NCBI RefSeq assembly: GCF_001542625.1 | Contig: NZ_CP016279.1 | Location: forward strand, 4,960,001-5,024,000 | Length of the DNA: 64,000 nt | From: Streptomyces griseochromogenes | GTDB lineage: Bacteria; Actinomycetota; Actinomycetes; Streptomycetales; Streptomycetaceae | Direction of reading: 5' to 3' | Shown: positions 41,659 through 49,798 of the stretch, in pieces | Layout of the letters: each line of letters starts with the position of its first letter | Position numbering within the stretch: the first letter of the stretch is position 1 | The notes under the pieces: generated by a model | Seen by the model: the letters and a program-made list of their open reading frames with translations, nothing else | Databases searched by the model: none | What the model was told of the DNA's origin: nothing | Translations under genes and position numbers: made by a program

Positions 41659-43653
41659 CTACTTGATGCGTTGGGCGAGTGCTTTGATGAGGTCGGTCTT
41701 TGCGACCCGCAGTGCGAAGTGCTCAGCGGCAGAGGGAACGGGTCGGGCGTACCAGGGCAGTGTTCGGCGTCGCCACTTGGCGGGGGCCAGGTTCGTGGGG
41801 AGCGCGGGCAGTGGGACGGCCCACTTGCCGAGGCGGAGTTCGCCCGTCCAGATTCCGGCAGGGAGGGAGTCGACCGGTACGGCGGCACGGAAGTCCCGGG
41901 TGCCGGCGATCTGCTGGACCGGGAACTCGGCCGCTTCGCCGTTGCCGTTGCTCAATGCCAGGACCAGGGCGTTGGTGGGGTACTCGGCCAGATCGCATCG
42001 TCCGGTGAACTGCAGCTGCGTGGGCACACCTGAGGCCCAGCAGATGTCGTCGATGTGCAGCAGTGGCTGTACCTGGTGCTTTGCCTCACCGAGGTCGAGC
42101 GTGAAGTTGCCGTGCGGTTTGGTGGTGTAGAGGGTGACGGCGCGCAGGCCCCCGTTCCCGGCGACGACGCGCGTGCTGGTGGTGCCGGAGACGTCGGCGG
42201 CCCGCTTGCTGCCGATCCGGACCTCCTTCGACAGGCCCTGAGCGCCAACGGCGAGGAATATGTCCCACAGTCCGTCGGCGAGTGGCTTGCCGTCGCCTGC
42301 GAAGGTGACGTCGACGGCTGCCTCGAATCCGGCGAGGCCGTAGGTGTAGCGGCCCTGGTCCTGGTCCGCTCCCAGCCCGGGTGTGGCGGTGTGGGTGAGC
42401 GACAGACGGTACTCGGTGCCCCTGTCGCGCTCGCGCAGCACGAGTTCGGTGGTGACGTCCTGTGTCGCCACGCGGTGGAGGTAGCCGTGGCCTGCCAGAC
42501 GCAGTGTGGTGCCGTGCAGCTCTGCCCGAGTGAGGTGGTGGCGGACGCCGAGCTGGGCGGTGACGTCGTAGCAGAAGTCGGGGATGGCGCGGGCGGGGTC
42601 GCGCAGGAAGGGGTAGCGGGCGAGTGCCCGGCCACCGTCGACGAGGACAGGAGTGGCGACCTTGGTGCGGGCGAGCTGCTTTTCGAAGGCGAGTAGCTCC
42701 AGGAGTTCGTCGAGCATGCGGTGACGTACGAGGTGCAGGCGCAGTCTGGCCATGGCCGAGAGCCGCTCGTTCATCCCCTCGTGCCACAACGGCTCGATGA
42801 TCCCGGCCAGTTGGTCCAGCATCTTCTCCTGGATCTCGCGGGGCTCGAAGACGAGCTGGTCGGCGAGCATCTGCTGAACTTCGACAGTCAGGTGCCGGTG
42901 CGCCAGGTGGTCGCGGCCGGGCCCGGGTGCCACGTTCTCCAGGATCAGGTCGACCATGCGCGGCAGGAACCGCAGCCGGCGTTCAGAGCCCTTCAACCGG
43001 CGGGTGATGTTTCCCTCGTCCTCGCGCAGCACCCAGAACAGGCAGTCGTAGTCGGCGACCACGGAGACGCCCGAGGCATGCAGGTAGGCAGCGCCGACGA
43101 ACAGCTGGTCCTCGCCGATGGCCAGATCGGTGGGGAACCGCAGCTCGTGCCGCTCCAGCAGTTCCCGGCGGAACAGCTTCATCGGGTTGAGCGTCCAGTA
43201 CACCCGGGAGGAGAACACGTCGGTACGCGGCTGATTGCGCTTGAACATCGACGTGGGCGCACCGCGCCCACCGACGCCGACCATCTTGCCGAGCACGATG
43301 TCGGTGCCGTTGTCCTCGGCCATCCGCACCATGCGCTCCAGAGCCTCGGGGGCGAGGTAGTCGTCGGCATCGAGGAAGAACACGAACGTTCCCGTGGCGT
43401 GCTCGAGCCCGGTGTTGCGCGGCACGGACGGGCCGCCGGAGTTCTCCTGGTGCAGCACTCGCAGCAGCCCTGGGTAGACGCCTTCCAGCCGGTCCAGTTC
43501 GGCCGCTGTGCCGTCTGTAGACCCGTCGTTCACGACAATGACCTCGAGCCGGTCACGGCCGACGCTTTGCTCGGCGACCGAGGTGATGCAACGCGTCAGA
43601 TAGGGCATCGCATTGTACGCGGCGATGATGACCGAAATGCTGGCGCCAGGCAT
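41659..43653 (-). CDS. TarS-like GT2 glycosyltransferase
   Basis: The ATG at 43653 follows GGAG by nine bases and gives 664 residues. The N-terminal about 330 residues are a GT-A family 2 domain: SVIIAAYNAMPYLTRCITSV, EVIVVNDGSTDGT, NTGLEHATGTFVFFLDADDY with the metal-binding D-A-D, and GEDQLFVGAAYLHASGVSVV with a catalytic-base-like ED. The remaining half is beta-rich (TTELVLRERDRGTEYRLSLT, GLWDIFLAVGAQGLSKEVRI) and resembles the C-terminal sandwich domains of TarS/TarP, which glycosylate poly(ribitol phosphate) wall teichoic acid. The C-terminal helix (ALRVAKTDLIKALAQRIK) is basic. The likely role is decoration of a wall polymer; the acceptor is unknown. Confidence 0.82.
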   Translation of the reverse strand: MPGASISVIIAAYNAMPYLTRCITSVAEQSVGRDRLEVIVVNDGSTDGTAAELDRLEGVYPGLLRVLHQENSGGPSVPRNTGLEHATGTFVFFLDADDYLAPEALERMVRMAEDNGTDIVLGKMVGVGGRGAPTSMFKRNQPRTDVFSSRVYWTLNPMKLFRRELLERHELRFPTDLAIGEDQLFVGAAYLHASGVSVVADYDCLFWVLREDEGNITRRLKGSERRLRFLPRMVDLILENVAPGPGRDHLAHRHLTVEVQQMLADQLVFEPREIQEKMLDQLAGIIEPLWHEGMNERLSAMARLRLHLVRHRMLDELLELLAFEKQLARTKVATPVLVDGGRALARYPFLRDPARAIPDFCYDVTAQLGVRHHLTRAELHGTTLRLAGHGYLHRVATQDVTTELVLRERDRGTEYRLSLTHTATPGLGADQDQGRYTYGLAGFEAAVDVTFAGDGKPLADGLWDIFLAVGAQGLSKEVRIGSKRAADVSGTTSTRVVAGNGGLRAVTLYTTKPHGNFTLDLGEAKHQVQPLLHIDDICWASGVPTQLQFTGRCDLAEYPTNALVLALSNGNGEAAEFPVQQIAGTRDFRAAVPVDSLPAGIWTGELRLGKWAVPLPALPTNLAPAKWRRRTLPWYARPVPSAAEHFALRVAKTDLIKALAQRIK

Positions 43654-43689
43654 GAATATGTGCTCCAAGATACCGGACAACCCCATTCC

Positions 43690-44257
43690 ATGGAGCGTTC
43701 CGATATCTCCAATGGAAGCCCTACTTCAGGGAAGTTCCACGTTTTCTTGTGAACTTACCATGAACGAGTGGTGCCGGCGAAGTGGATGCCTGGTGGGCCA
43801 TCTGCTCGAGATCGGTTGTTCGCGTCGGTGCGTACTTCAGCCGGCCGCTCTGGCGCGCAGTTCAGCTGGGCATGACATCCAAAAAGATCTCGATCGTCCA
43901 GAATGCCCTGGGGTGGAGCATGAAGCCAGGTCAGGATGCGTCTGACGATCGCCACGGGGACCGATAACCCATGAACAGGCGATCGTTGCCCTGCTGGCTG
44001 CCTACGGCCTCCACCCGGCGGTGCCGGCCGACTGGCCACAGGCACAAACCCTGGATCCCCGTCCCGGGCCGCAGGACCTCAGCTCTGAGGACATCGGTCA
44101 CGGATGGACGGACCGGATCTTGTTCCGGCTGATTGCCTCACTGGTGCCCGACGCCCGCTTGCCGTGCCGGATCGCAGAGATCGGCGGCACCGCCGCTCAC
44201 CAGCATCCAGGCCGTGCGGCGGCACCTTCCGCCGACGACGCGAACGTCGGGACACCC
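43690..44257. other. No gene recognised
   Basis: This contains the leader of the GT2 gene and then degraded sequence. A plus frame (EQAIVALLAAYGLHPAVPAD, around 43976) has fair bias for about 60 codons but no assignable family. Confidence 0.35.
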
Positions 44258-44400
44258 ATGCATCACCACTGGGTTCTGGCCCGCCGTAGCCTGTCCCGCC
44301 CCGAGGAGATTGCCTACTACCGAATGCGACCTGGACCAGTACGAAGTCCGCAAGCTACGTGGGCTGGTATCGCCACATCACGCTGGCTATGCATTGCCGA
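44258..44400 (+). mobile_element. IS701-family transposase scrap
   Basis: The plus strand reads HHHWVLARRSLSRPEEIAYY and then, after a deletion, ECDLDQYEVRKLRG and, one frame over, WYRHITLAMHC. These are the two blocks flanking the catalytic Glu of IS701 transposases (compare HWVIARRSVSRPGEVSSY and LDDYQVRRYPGWHRHMTLAM in the element at 899-2202). The Glu helix itself is deleted. Confidence 0.7.
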
Positions 44401-44551
44401 GACGATCCCTTGCGACTGCGACAACCGAAGCGTTTTCGGGCGAACCCCCTCATGGGACCGCGGCTACTCGCGCTGACCGCCTTTGCTGAGCTGCCCCCGG
44501 CTGCCTCGCGGGTATGCGGACCGCGAGGCAGCCAGGCGCGGGATCGCTGCA

Positions 44552-45226
44552 TCAGCCTTGGACGACGAACGTCTTGGCCTTTCCGGAACGGCTGGAGCAG
44601 GACCGCTTCTCCTTGGCGGTCATCTTCCTGGACTTGACGACCACCGCGTTGCTCTGGCCGTCCGTCCCGTTCGGGGCAGGCCCGGTGACGACGTCGGGGA
44701 CGAACCAGAAGTAGTGACCCCACTTCCGGTCGTCGTAATGGGTCTGCCATGTTCCCGAGACGGTCTGCATCACCTGTGCGCGGGAGATCCAGCCGACTTC
44801 ACCGGGTTTCACCGTCATGTTGACGGAGCTGGTCTCCGAGTGCGTGCTCGACCAGGTGTGGCTGTAGGTCGCCGTCACGCTGAGGTCGATGATTCCCGCT
44901 ATCTTGCCGCCGGCGGTCACGGATACGCCCGCCGAGTCCGTGGAGCCGACCGTGTCGGACCAGGTCATCGACTGGGTGGCAGGCGAGGTGCTGCAATTGT
45001 AGAGCGAGTCGGAGACCCGGTGGAAACCTCCGAGATAGGCCTCGCCCAACTGCGGTTCGTTGAAAGTGCACTTCCCTTCCCCCGAGTCGCAGTCGGCTAT
45101 GAGTTGTGCCCGGGTCGGCTGGTCATCGGCCGAGGCCGGAACGGCTATCGCCGCGACCATGCCCAGGGCAGCCGCCGAGAGCGCCAGCATCCGACCGCCG
45201 TAGCGCATCCTGCGGTTGTTTGCCAT
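44552..45226 (-). CDS. Secreted protein, possible aerolysin/ETX-MTX2-like fold
   Basis: This 224-residue protein from ATG 45226 follows GAAAGG. Residues 1-33 are a signal peptide (RMLALSAAALGMVAAIAVPA ending SA-DD). The mature chain has a Cys-rich start (ADCDSGEGKCTFNEPQLG) and a long Ser/Thr-alternating stretch (VGSTDSAGVSVTAGGKIAGI, IDLSVTATYSHTWSSTHSET, SSVNMTVKPGEVGWISRAQV). The central stretch matches the pattern of the insertion hairpin of aerolysin-type pore formers, with amphipathic strands around a Ser/Thr-rich core and a P-x-E-x-G-W turn. The C-terminal part is basic with a Cys (KRSCSSRSGKAKTFVVQG). The fold call is inference from pattern; a structural or toxin-like extracellular role is possible. 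Confidence 0.65.
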   Translation of the reverse strand: MANNRRMRYGGRMLALSAAALGMVAAIAVPASADDQPTRAQLIADCDSGEGKCTFNEPQLGEAYLGGFHRVSDSLYNCSTSPATQSMTWSDTVGSTDSAGVSVTAGGKIAGIIDLSVTATYSHTWSSTHSETSSVNMTVKPGEVGWISRAQVMQTVSGTWQTHYDDRKWGHYFWFVPDVVTGPAPNGTDGQSNAVVVKSRKMTAKEKRSCSSRSGKAKTFVVQG

Positions 45227-45767
45227 ACATGTGCCTTTCGCTGTGCATGAGGGGGGTCGGCGATCGCGGGAAGAGTGACTGAAGGTCCCGTGACCACCGC
45301 CTGTTGCGATCTGGGAGACGCAACAACTGACGTATCTACACCATCAGTTGATAAAATCCCAGCCGTGGGCGACCTTCTGCCTGTAAGTGATGGGGCGGGA
45401 CCCACTTCACCTCCGCGATGATGTGCCACTCTCCAGGGCCGACGACCCCGGCCGGCCGCTCCGCCCGGGATGCTGGAGTGGGACGGTCACCAGCGGCCCC
45501 CAGTGGTGCAGTCGACGGTCACATAACGGCCGCACAAGGGACCAGTCCACGGAGGGGCATCTGCTGGCGCGTTCCCGGCGCCGTTCCCGTTTGCGCTCGA
45601 TGCCGTCCGGGGCGCCTCGCGGCACTGGCCGCGAACCGAGCGGGCGGGCGTAGTCTCCGGCAAGGCGGCATCCCAACCGGTCCCGCGGACAACGTGAGCG
45701 ACAAGACGACGGACCGGACAAGCCGTGACGTGAGCACTGCCCTGCAGTTCCTCCTGGCATCAGGATG
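45227..45767. other. Promoter region of the secreted-protein gene; otherwise no gene
   Basis: The first about 150 bases are locally A/T-rich and include the inverted repeat at 45324-45350. The remaining 400 bases show no supported gene. Confidence 0.4.
45324..45350. promoter_or_regulatory. Inverted repeat upstream of the secreted-protein gene
   Basis: CAACTGA (45324-45330) and TCAGTTG (45344-45350) are perfect 7-base inverted arms separated by 13 bases, about 100 bases upstream of the start codon at 45226. The spacing of arms (20 bases centre to centre, near two helical turns) fits a dimeric regulator site. Confidence 0.4.
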
Positions 45768-46217
45768 AGGTTGCAGAGCCAGAGCCCACTGCCGCGGCTA
45801 CGACAGCTACCGTCGCCGGCTGCGGTGATCAACGCCTAGATGAACCGCCTCATCGGTGATCGGCTCGCGGGCGGCGTCGACTCCGGACAGGGCGATGACC
45901 TGCTCGCCCGACTCCTCGCGGCTCGCGACGAGGGGGAACGTGCGCTCTCGCCCAAGGAGGTACGGGACGAGGCGGTGACACTCTGGGCGGCAGGCCACGC
46001 AACCACCTCGACCGCGCTCACCTGGGCCTGGTATCTGCTGGCCCGTTCCCGTCGGGCCCGCGCCCGGCTGACCGAGGAACTCGACCGGGTAATCGGTGGT
46101 CGTCCCCCAGCATTCGACGACTACGAGCAACTCACCGAACTCGGCCACACCGAGGCCGAGATGGCCGACCTCGCTGCCGCGGGCACCATCCGCCTTCCCG
46201 ATACGGCCAACCGGTAG
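45768..46217 (+). pseudogene. P450 fragment joined to a CoA-transferase tail
   Basis: The plus strand reads SPLPRLRQLPSPAAV, a TAG at 45837-45839, then MNRLIGDRLAGGVDSGQGDD, LLARLLAARDEG, the P450 I-helix LWAAGHATTSTALTWAWYLL and ARARLTEELDRVIGGRPPAF with DDYEQLTE. At about 46137 the sequence changes to LGHTEAEMADLAAAGTIR, which resembles the C-terminal end of a CaiB/BaiF family III CoA-transferase, and stops at 46217. The P450 heme-binding end is lost. The join is a deletion or recombination scar. Confidence 0.6.
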
Positions 46218-46436
46218 CCGCGCCAACACCACGATGGAAGGTCTGTCGTACCCGGCGGCGTTCAGCCGCACGTGGTGGGCGGCTGGACTGCAAACCGAGG
46301 ACTTTGCGCTGGACCTTCAGCGCCGCCTCGGCATCCGGCACCAGTCCGCGCGAGCGCGTCCAGAGCACGTGGACGCTCGCGGTCAGTTGCCCGGACAGCC
46401 CGAGTTGTCCGGCAAGCTCGATTCCGGCGGTCGCGC

Positions 46437-46892
46437 TCACGACAGGGATACCGGCTCCGATCCCACCCTGGACGAGGTAGCCGGGCAGCGTGGTCCCCTC
46501 ATAGGGGATGGACACCGGTTCGGCCGGGTGGTCCAGCGGAGCGGCGGCCGCCGCGAAGGTCTCGCGGACCCGCCCGCTCGGGAACGCCACCTCCGGGTCG
46601 TGGGCGGGGTTCTCGCGCAGGTAGCAGTCTGCAGTGCGGAAGTAGTCGCTCGCCCGCAGCAGAGCGTCCCGGGCGCTGACCTTGTAGCCGGCCTCCAGCG
46701 CGGTCAGGCCGACCCCGCGGAGCCGCTCGGCGAGTGCCTTCCACTGTTGGTGCCATGCCGCCTCGTCGCCTTCGGCTATCGCGCGTGCCGTGACCAGCAC
46801 CTCGCCGAGGTCGGCGCCGCGCCGTACACGGCGTAGCCGGCGGTGCGCAGCGCCTCGAAGGAGAATGCGTCGTTCTCGAACAGGAACTCCAT
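46437..46892 (-). pseudogene. FrsA/dihydropseudooxynicotine-hydrolase-like alpha/beta hydrolase, truncated
   Basis: The ATG at 46892 opens MEFLFENDAFSFEALRTAGY, AVYG; one base later the frame changes to ADLGEVLVTARAIAEGDEAA, WHQQWKALAERL, then ASDYFRTADCYLRENPAHDP and AAAAPLDHPAEPVSIPYEGT with LPGYLV. This is the helical lid and first strand of a long-lid hydrolase. The sequence loses family resemblance at about 46437, before the nucleophile elbow, so the catalytic core is gone. Confidence 0.65.
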
Positions 46893-47041
46893 CGGGACCC
46901 CAGCGTGTTGAAAAATGTGTGTGGTCAGCCACCCACACACCTGAGGGGTGCGGAGCCAGATGACGAGGGCTGCTGCCGTGGCGTTGGAGCCCGGGCCGCT
47001 GCTGCGGGGGAGTCAGCGGCGGCCCGGGCGGCCGGGGTGGG

Positions 47042-48385
47042 TCAGGCAGGCAGTTCGGAATCGGGGATCCAGTGGCCGTGGATACCGGCGGGCACCCTGC
47101 GGGGGAGTTCGACGGCGGCCACGGTGCTCAGGTCGCTCGCGTCCAGGACGAGCAGCTCCGAGGCGTCGGCCGTGAGGTCGCTGACGATGGTGAGCAGGTA
47201 GCCGTCGTCCTCGGCGGTCCCGCCCTCGGCGGGCGCGAAGACGGCCTCGCCGGGCATCCGGCCTTCGCTGTGCGCGAGCAGCTTCTCCTGGCCGGTACGC
47301 GTGTCGAACTTGACGGTGTGGTAGCCCGACAGGCCCGCGCCGGGGAAGGCGATGGCGTAGCTGTAGCGGTAGGCCGAACCGGTGTGGGCGTCGTTGATCG
47401 ACGGGAATTCGGTGACCAGGTCGTTGAGAGACTCAGTGGTGACCTTGCCCGTGGCCGGGTCCATGATCCACCGGTAGAAGGTCGAGCCCGTGGCGGGGCT
47501 GGTGCCGTAGCCGGGAGTGCCGACCCACCACTTCCACGAGCTCTCCCAGGCGGAACGGTCGAAGCATGGTGCTTCGAGGACGATCCGGCCCTGCGCGTCG
47601 GTGTAGGCGTTGGTGACGTGCAACAGCGCCGCCTGGTCGGCCACCTCGAACCAGGTGGTCCTGCCCCCGGCGCGCGGCATCACGCCGATGCGCAGCGGGA
47701 CGTCGTCGTGCCAGCGGTAGGGGATGCCGGACTGCTCGGCGTGGTCGAAGACCACCGGCGAGTTGATGAAGACGACGTGCTCGCGAGTGATGGCGAAGTC
47801 GTGCATGAGCGACGGGCCGGAGCCGTCGATGACCTCCGACTTGACGATATTGCCGGAGGCGTCGGCCACGTAGTAGGTCAGGTACGGCGGGAAGGGGCTG
47901 TAGCTGAAGAAGTGCAGCTCGCCGGTCTCCGGGTCCTCTTTGGGGTGGGCGGTCATCGCGCTGGTGAGCTTGCCGCCGAAGTCGTGGACGCCGATCGTGT
48001 CGAGGTCGGCGCTGACCTCCCAGGGCAGGTTGGCCTCCTGCAGGGCCAGATAGCGGCCTCCATGGAAGATGATGTTGGTGGCGGCGGCGCTGACTTCGAG
48101 CTCGGTTCCGGTGAACGGTACGCCGTCCAGGAACGGGGTGCGCACCCAACGGTTGCGGTACCACTCGGCCCGGCCGCCCGTGAGGCGGACGCCGTGGATC
48201 ATGCCCTCACCGCGGAACCAGTGGGTGGGGGTGATGCCCGGCTTGGGGTTGTGACCGTTGCGGAAGTAGCGGCCGTTCAGCTCGGGCGGGAGGGTGCCGC
48301 GCACTTTCAGCTCGCGGCCGGTGATCTCGTCGGTGACGGGGGTGAAGTGGCCGCTGATGTACGGCTTGTCCAGGGGCATGGTCAT
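47042..48385 (-). CDS. Carotenoid cleavage oxygenase family protein
   Basis: The ATG at 48385 overlaps the stop of the MFS gene (ATGA); the product is 447 residues. All four iron-ligand His contexts are present: AMTAHPKEDPETGELHFF, GPSLMHDFAITREHVVF, AALLHVTNAYTD and GIHGHWIPD near the C-terminus. The N-terminus GRYFRNGHNPKPG with THWFRGEGMIHGVRL is typical of the RPE65/CCD seven-bladed propeller. The enzyme uses Fe(II) and O2 to split conjugated double bonds of carotenoids, apocarotenoids or stilbenoids. The coupled exporter suggests product or substrate transport. No carotenoid biosynthesis genes lie in this window. Confidence 0.9.
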   Translation of the reverse strand: MTMPLDKPYISGHFTPVTDEITGRELKVRGTLPPELNGRYFRNGHNPKPGITPTHWFRGEGMIHGVRLTGGRAEWYRNRWVRTPFLDGVPFTGTELEVSAAATNIIFHGGRYLALQEANLPWEVSADLDTIGVHDFGGKLTSAMTAHPKEDPETGELHFFSYSPFPPYLTYYVADASGNIVKSEVIDGSGPSLMHDFAITREHVVFINSPVVFDHAEQSGIPYRWHDDVPLRIGVMPRAGGRTTWFEVADQAALLHVTNAYTDAQGRIVLEAPCFDRSAWESSWKWWVGTPGYGTSPATGSTFYRWIMDPATGKVTTESLNDLVTEFPSINDAHTGSAYRYSYAIAFPGAGLSGYHTVKFDTRTGQEKLLAHSEGRMPGEAVFAPAEGGTAEDDGYLLTIVSDLTADASELLVLDASDLSTVAAVELPRRVPAGIHGHWIPDSELPA

Positions 48386-49662
48386 GCCTTTCGTGTTGAG
48401 AGAGCCGAGATGAGCAAGGTCAGGGCGGCGCAGGCCAGAAAGGCCGCGCCGGAGGAGGGGAGAAGGGGCAGGAAGGACAGGCCGATGGCTCCGCCGATCT
48501 GCCGGGTGGCGTTGACCAGCCCGCCGGCCAGGCCGTTGTCGGCAGCTGGGACGCCCGTGGAGGACATCGCGGTGAGCCGGACGAAGGCCACCCCCAGCCC
48601 GATGCCGATGAGGAGCGTCGGGCCGAGCAGATCCACAGGGAAGGTGCCGTCGGCCGGGGTTCGGGACAGCCAGGCCAGTCCGGCCGCGAGGACCAGCAGG
48701 CCCACGGGGAGCACATGGCGGCCGGAGACCTTGCCGGTGGCCCACGACGAGAGGGTGATCATGAGGGCGAGAGGAAGCTGGGTCAGCCCGGCCTCCAAGG
48801 GCGAGTAGCCAAGGGTGCGTTGCTGGTAGAGGGGCAGGAAGTAGAACAGGCCGAGCCAGACCGCGCCCAGCAGGGCCATCAGCACGTTGGGCACCGCCAC
48901 CACGCTCATGCGCGTCGGCAGCAGCGGTTCGGCGGCGCGGCGCTGGAGCACCACGAACAGGCCGAGCAGCGCCAGACCGATCACGGCGAGCGGCCAAGGG
49001 CCTGACAGGCCGTAGGTGAGTGCGACCAGCCCCGCCGTCACCGTCACTGCGCCCGGCCCGTCCAGGCTTCCGCCACGCGGCCGGTCGGCCCCGACCAGCA
49101 GCCGGGTGGCCACCAGGACGGCCAAGGCGAGGGGCATCATCACGACGAACACCGCACGCCAGCCGTACAGACTGGTGAGCAGCCCACCCAGCAGCACGCC
49201 CGCCGCCCCGCCGGCACCGGAGACCGCGCCCCACACTCCGAGCGCGGTGCCACGCCGCTCCCTGTCGGGATAGATCGTCAGCACGAGGGCCAGCGCCGTG
49301 GGCGCCTGCAGCGCGGCGCCGATTCCCTGCACTGCCCTGCAAGCGATCAGCACGATCGCCGTGGGTGCCAGTGCCGCGCCCAGGGAGGAGAGAGCGAACA
49401 GGCCGATGCCGAGCAGAAACACGCGGCGAAGGCCGTATACGTCGCCTGCGCGCCCGCCCGGCAGCAACAGCGCGCCGAAGACCAGTACGTAGGCGTTGAC
49501 CGTCCACGCCTGGCCCGTGTCCGACAGATCGAGCCCGGCCCGGATCTGGGGCAGGGCGACGTTCACGATCGAAGTGCTCAGCACAACCAGGAACTGGGCA
49601 GTGGCCAGAACCGCCAGCGGTATCCAGCCGGTGGCGGTCGGTTGCCTTGCGGTGCGGGTCAT
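48382..49662 (-). CDS. MFS drug/metabolite exporter, DHA2-like
   Basis: This 426-residue membrane protein shows MFS motif A-like GGRAGDVYGLRRVFLLGIG after segment two and motif C-like GAVSGAGGAAGVLLGG in segment five. WIPLAVLATAQFLVVLSTSI and NVALPQIRAGLDLSDTGQAW at the N-terminus are hallmarks of the DHA2 group (EmrB/QacA-like). About 12 segments are apparent, slightly fewer than the usual 14. It is the first gene of a two-gene operon, translationally coupled to the carotenoid oxygenase, and is divergent from the LAL regulator. Confidence 0.88.
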   Translation of the reverse strand: MTRTARQPTATGWIPLAVLATAQFLVVLSTSIVNVALPQIRAGLDLSDTGQAWTVNAYVLVFGALLLPGGRAGDVYGLRRVFLLGIGLFALSSLGAALAPTAIVLIACRAVQGIGAALQAPTALALVLTIYPDRERRGTALGVWGAVSGAGGAAGVLLGGLLTSLYGWRAVFVVMMPLALAVLVATRLLVGADRPRGGSLDGPGAVTVTAGLVALTYGLSGPWPLAVIGLALLGLFVVLQRRAAEPLLPTRMSVVAVPNVLMALLGAVWLGLFYFLPLYQQRTLGYSPLEAGLTQLPLALMITLSSWATGKVSGRHVLPVGLLVLAAGLAWLSRTPADGTFPVDLLGPTLLIGIGLGVAFVRLTAMSSTGVPAADNGLAGGLVNATRQIGGAIGLSFLPLLPSSGAAFLACAALTLLISALSTRKA

Positions 49663-49798
49663 GGCTCGACACTCGCAGCGCGCGCCCGCCGCTCGCGTCG
49701 GTAATCATTGCCTATACGACTCCCTGCGGGACGGCTTCCGGGCCACTGGTGTCTGTTCTGGATTCCCTTGCGGCGCACAACCGCATAGGTTTTCGGAC

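Noticed and set aside
42721..43752. A 343-codon plus-strand frame opposite the GT2 gene
   Set aside because: It is a shadow frame; the minus strand has a complete glycosyltransferase.
49496..49798. Extension of the LAL regulator to 49496
   Set aside because: It would overlap the divergent MFS gene and place non-family residues before the conserved N-terminus; ATG 49799 fits.
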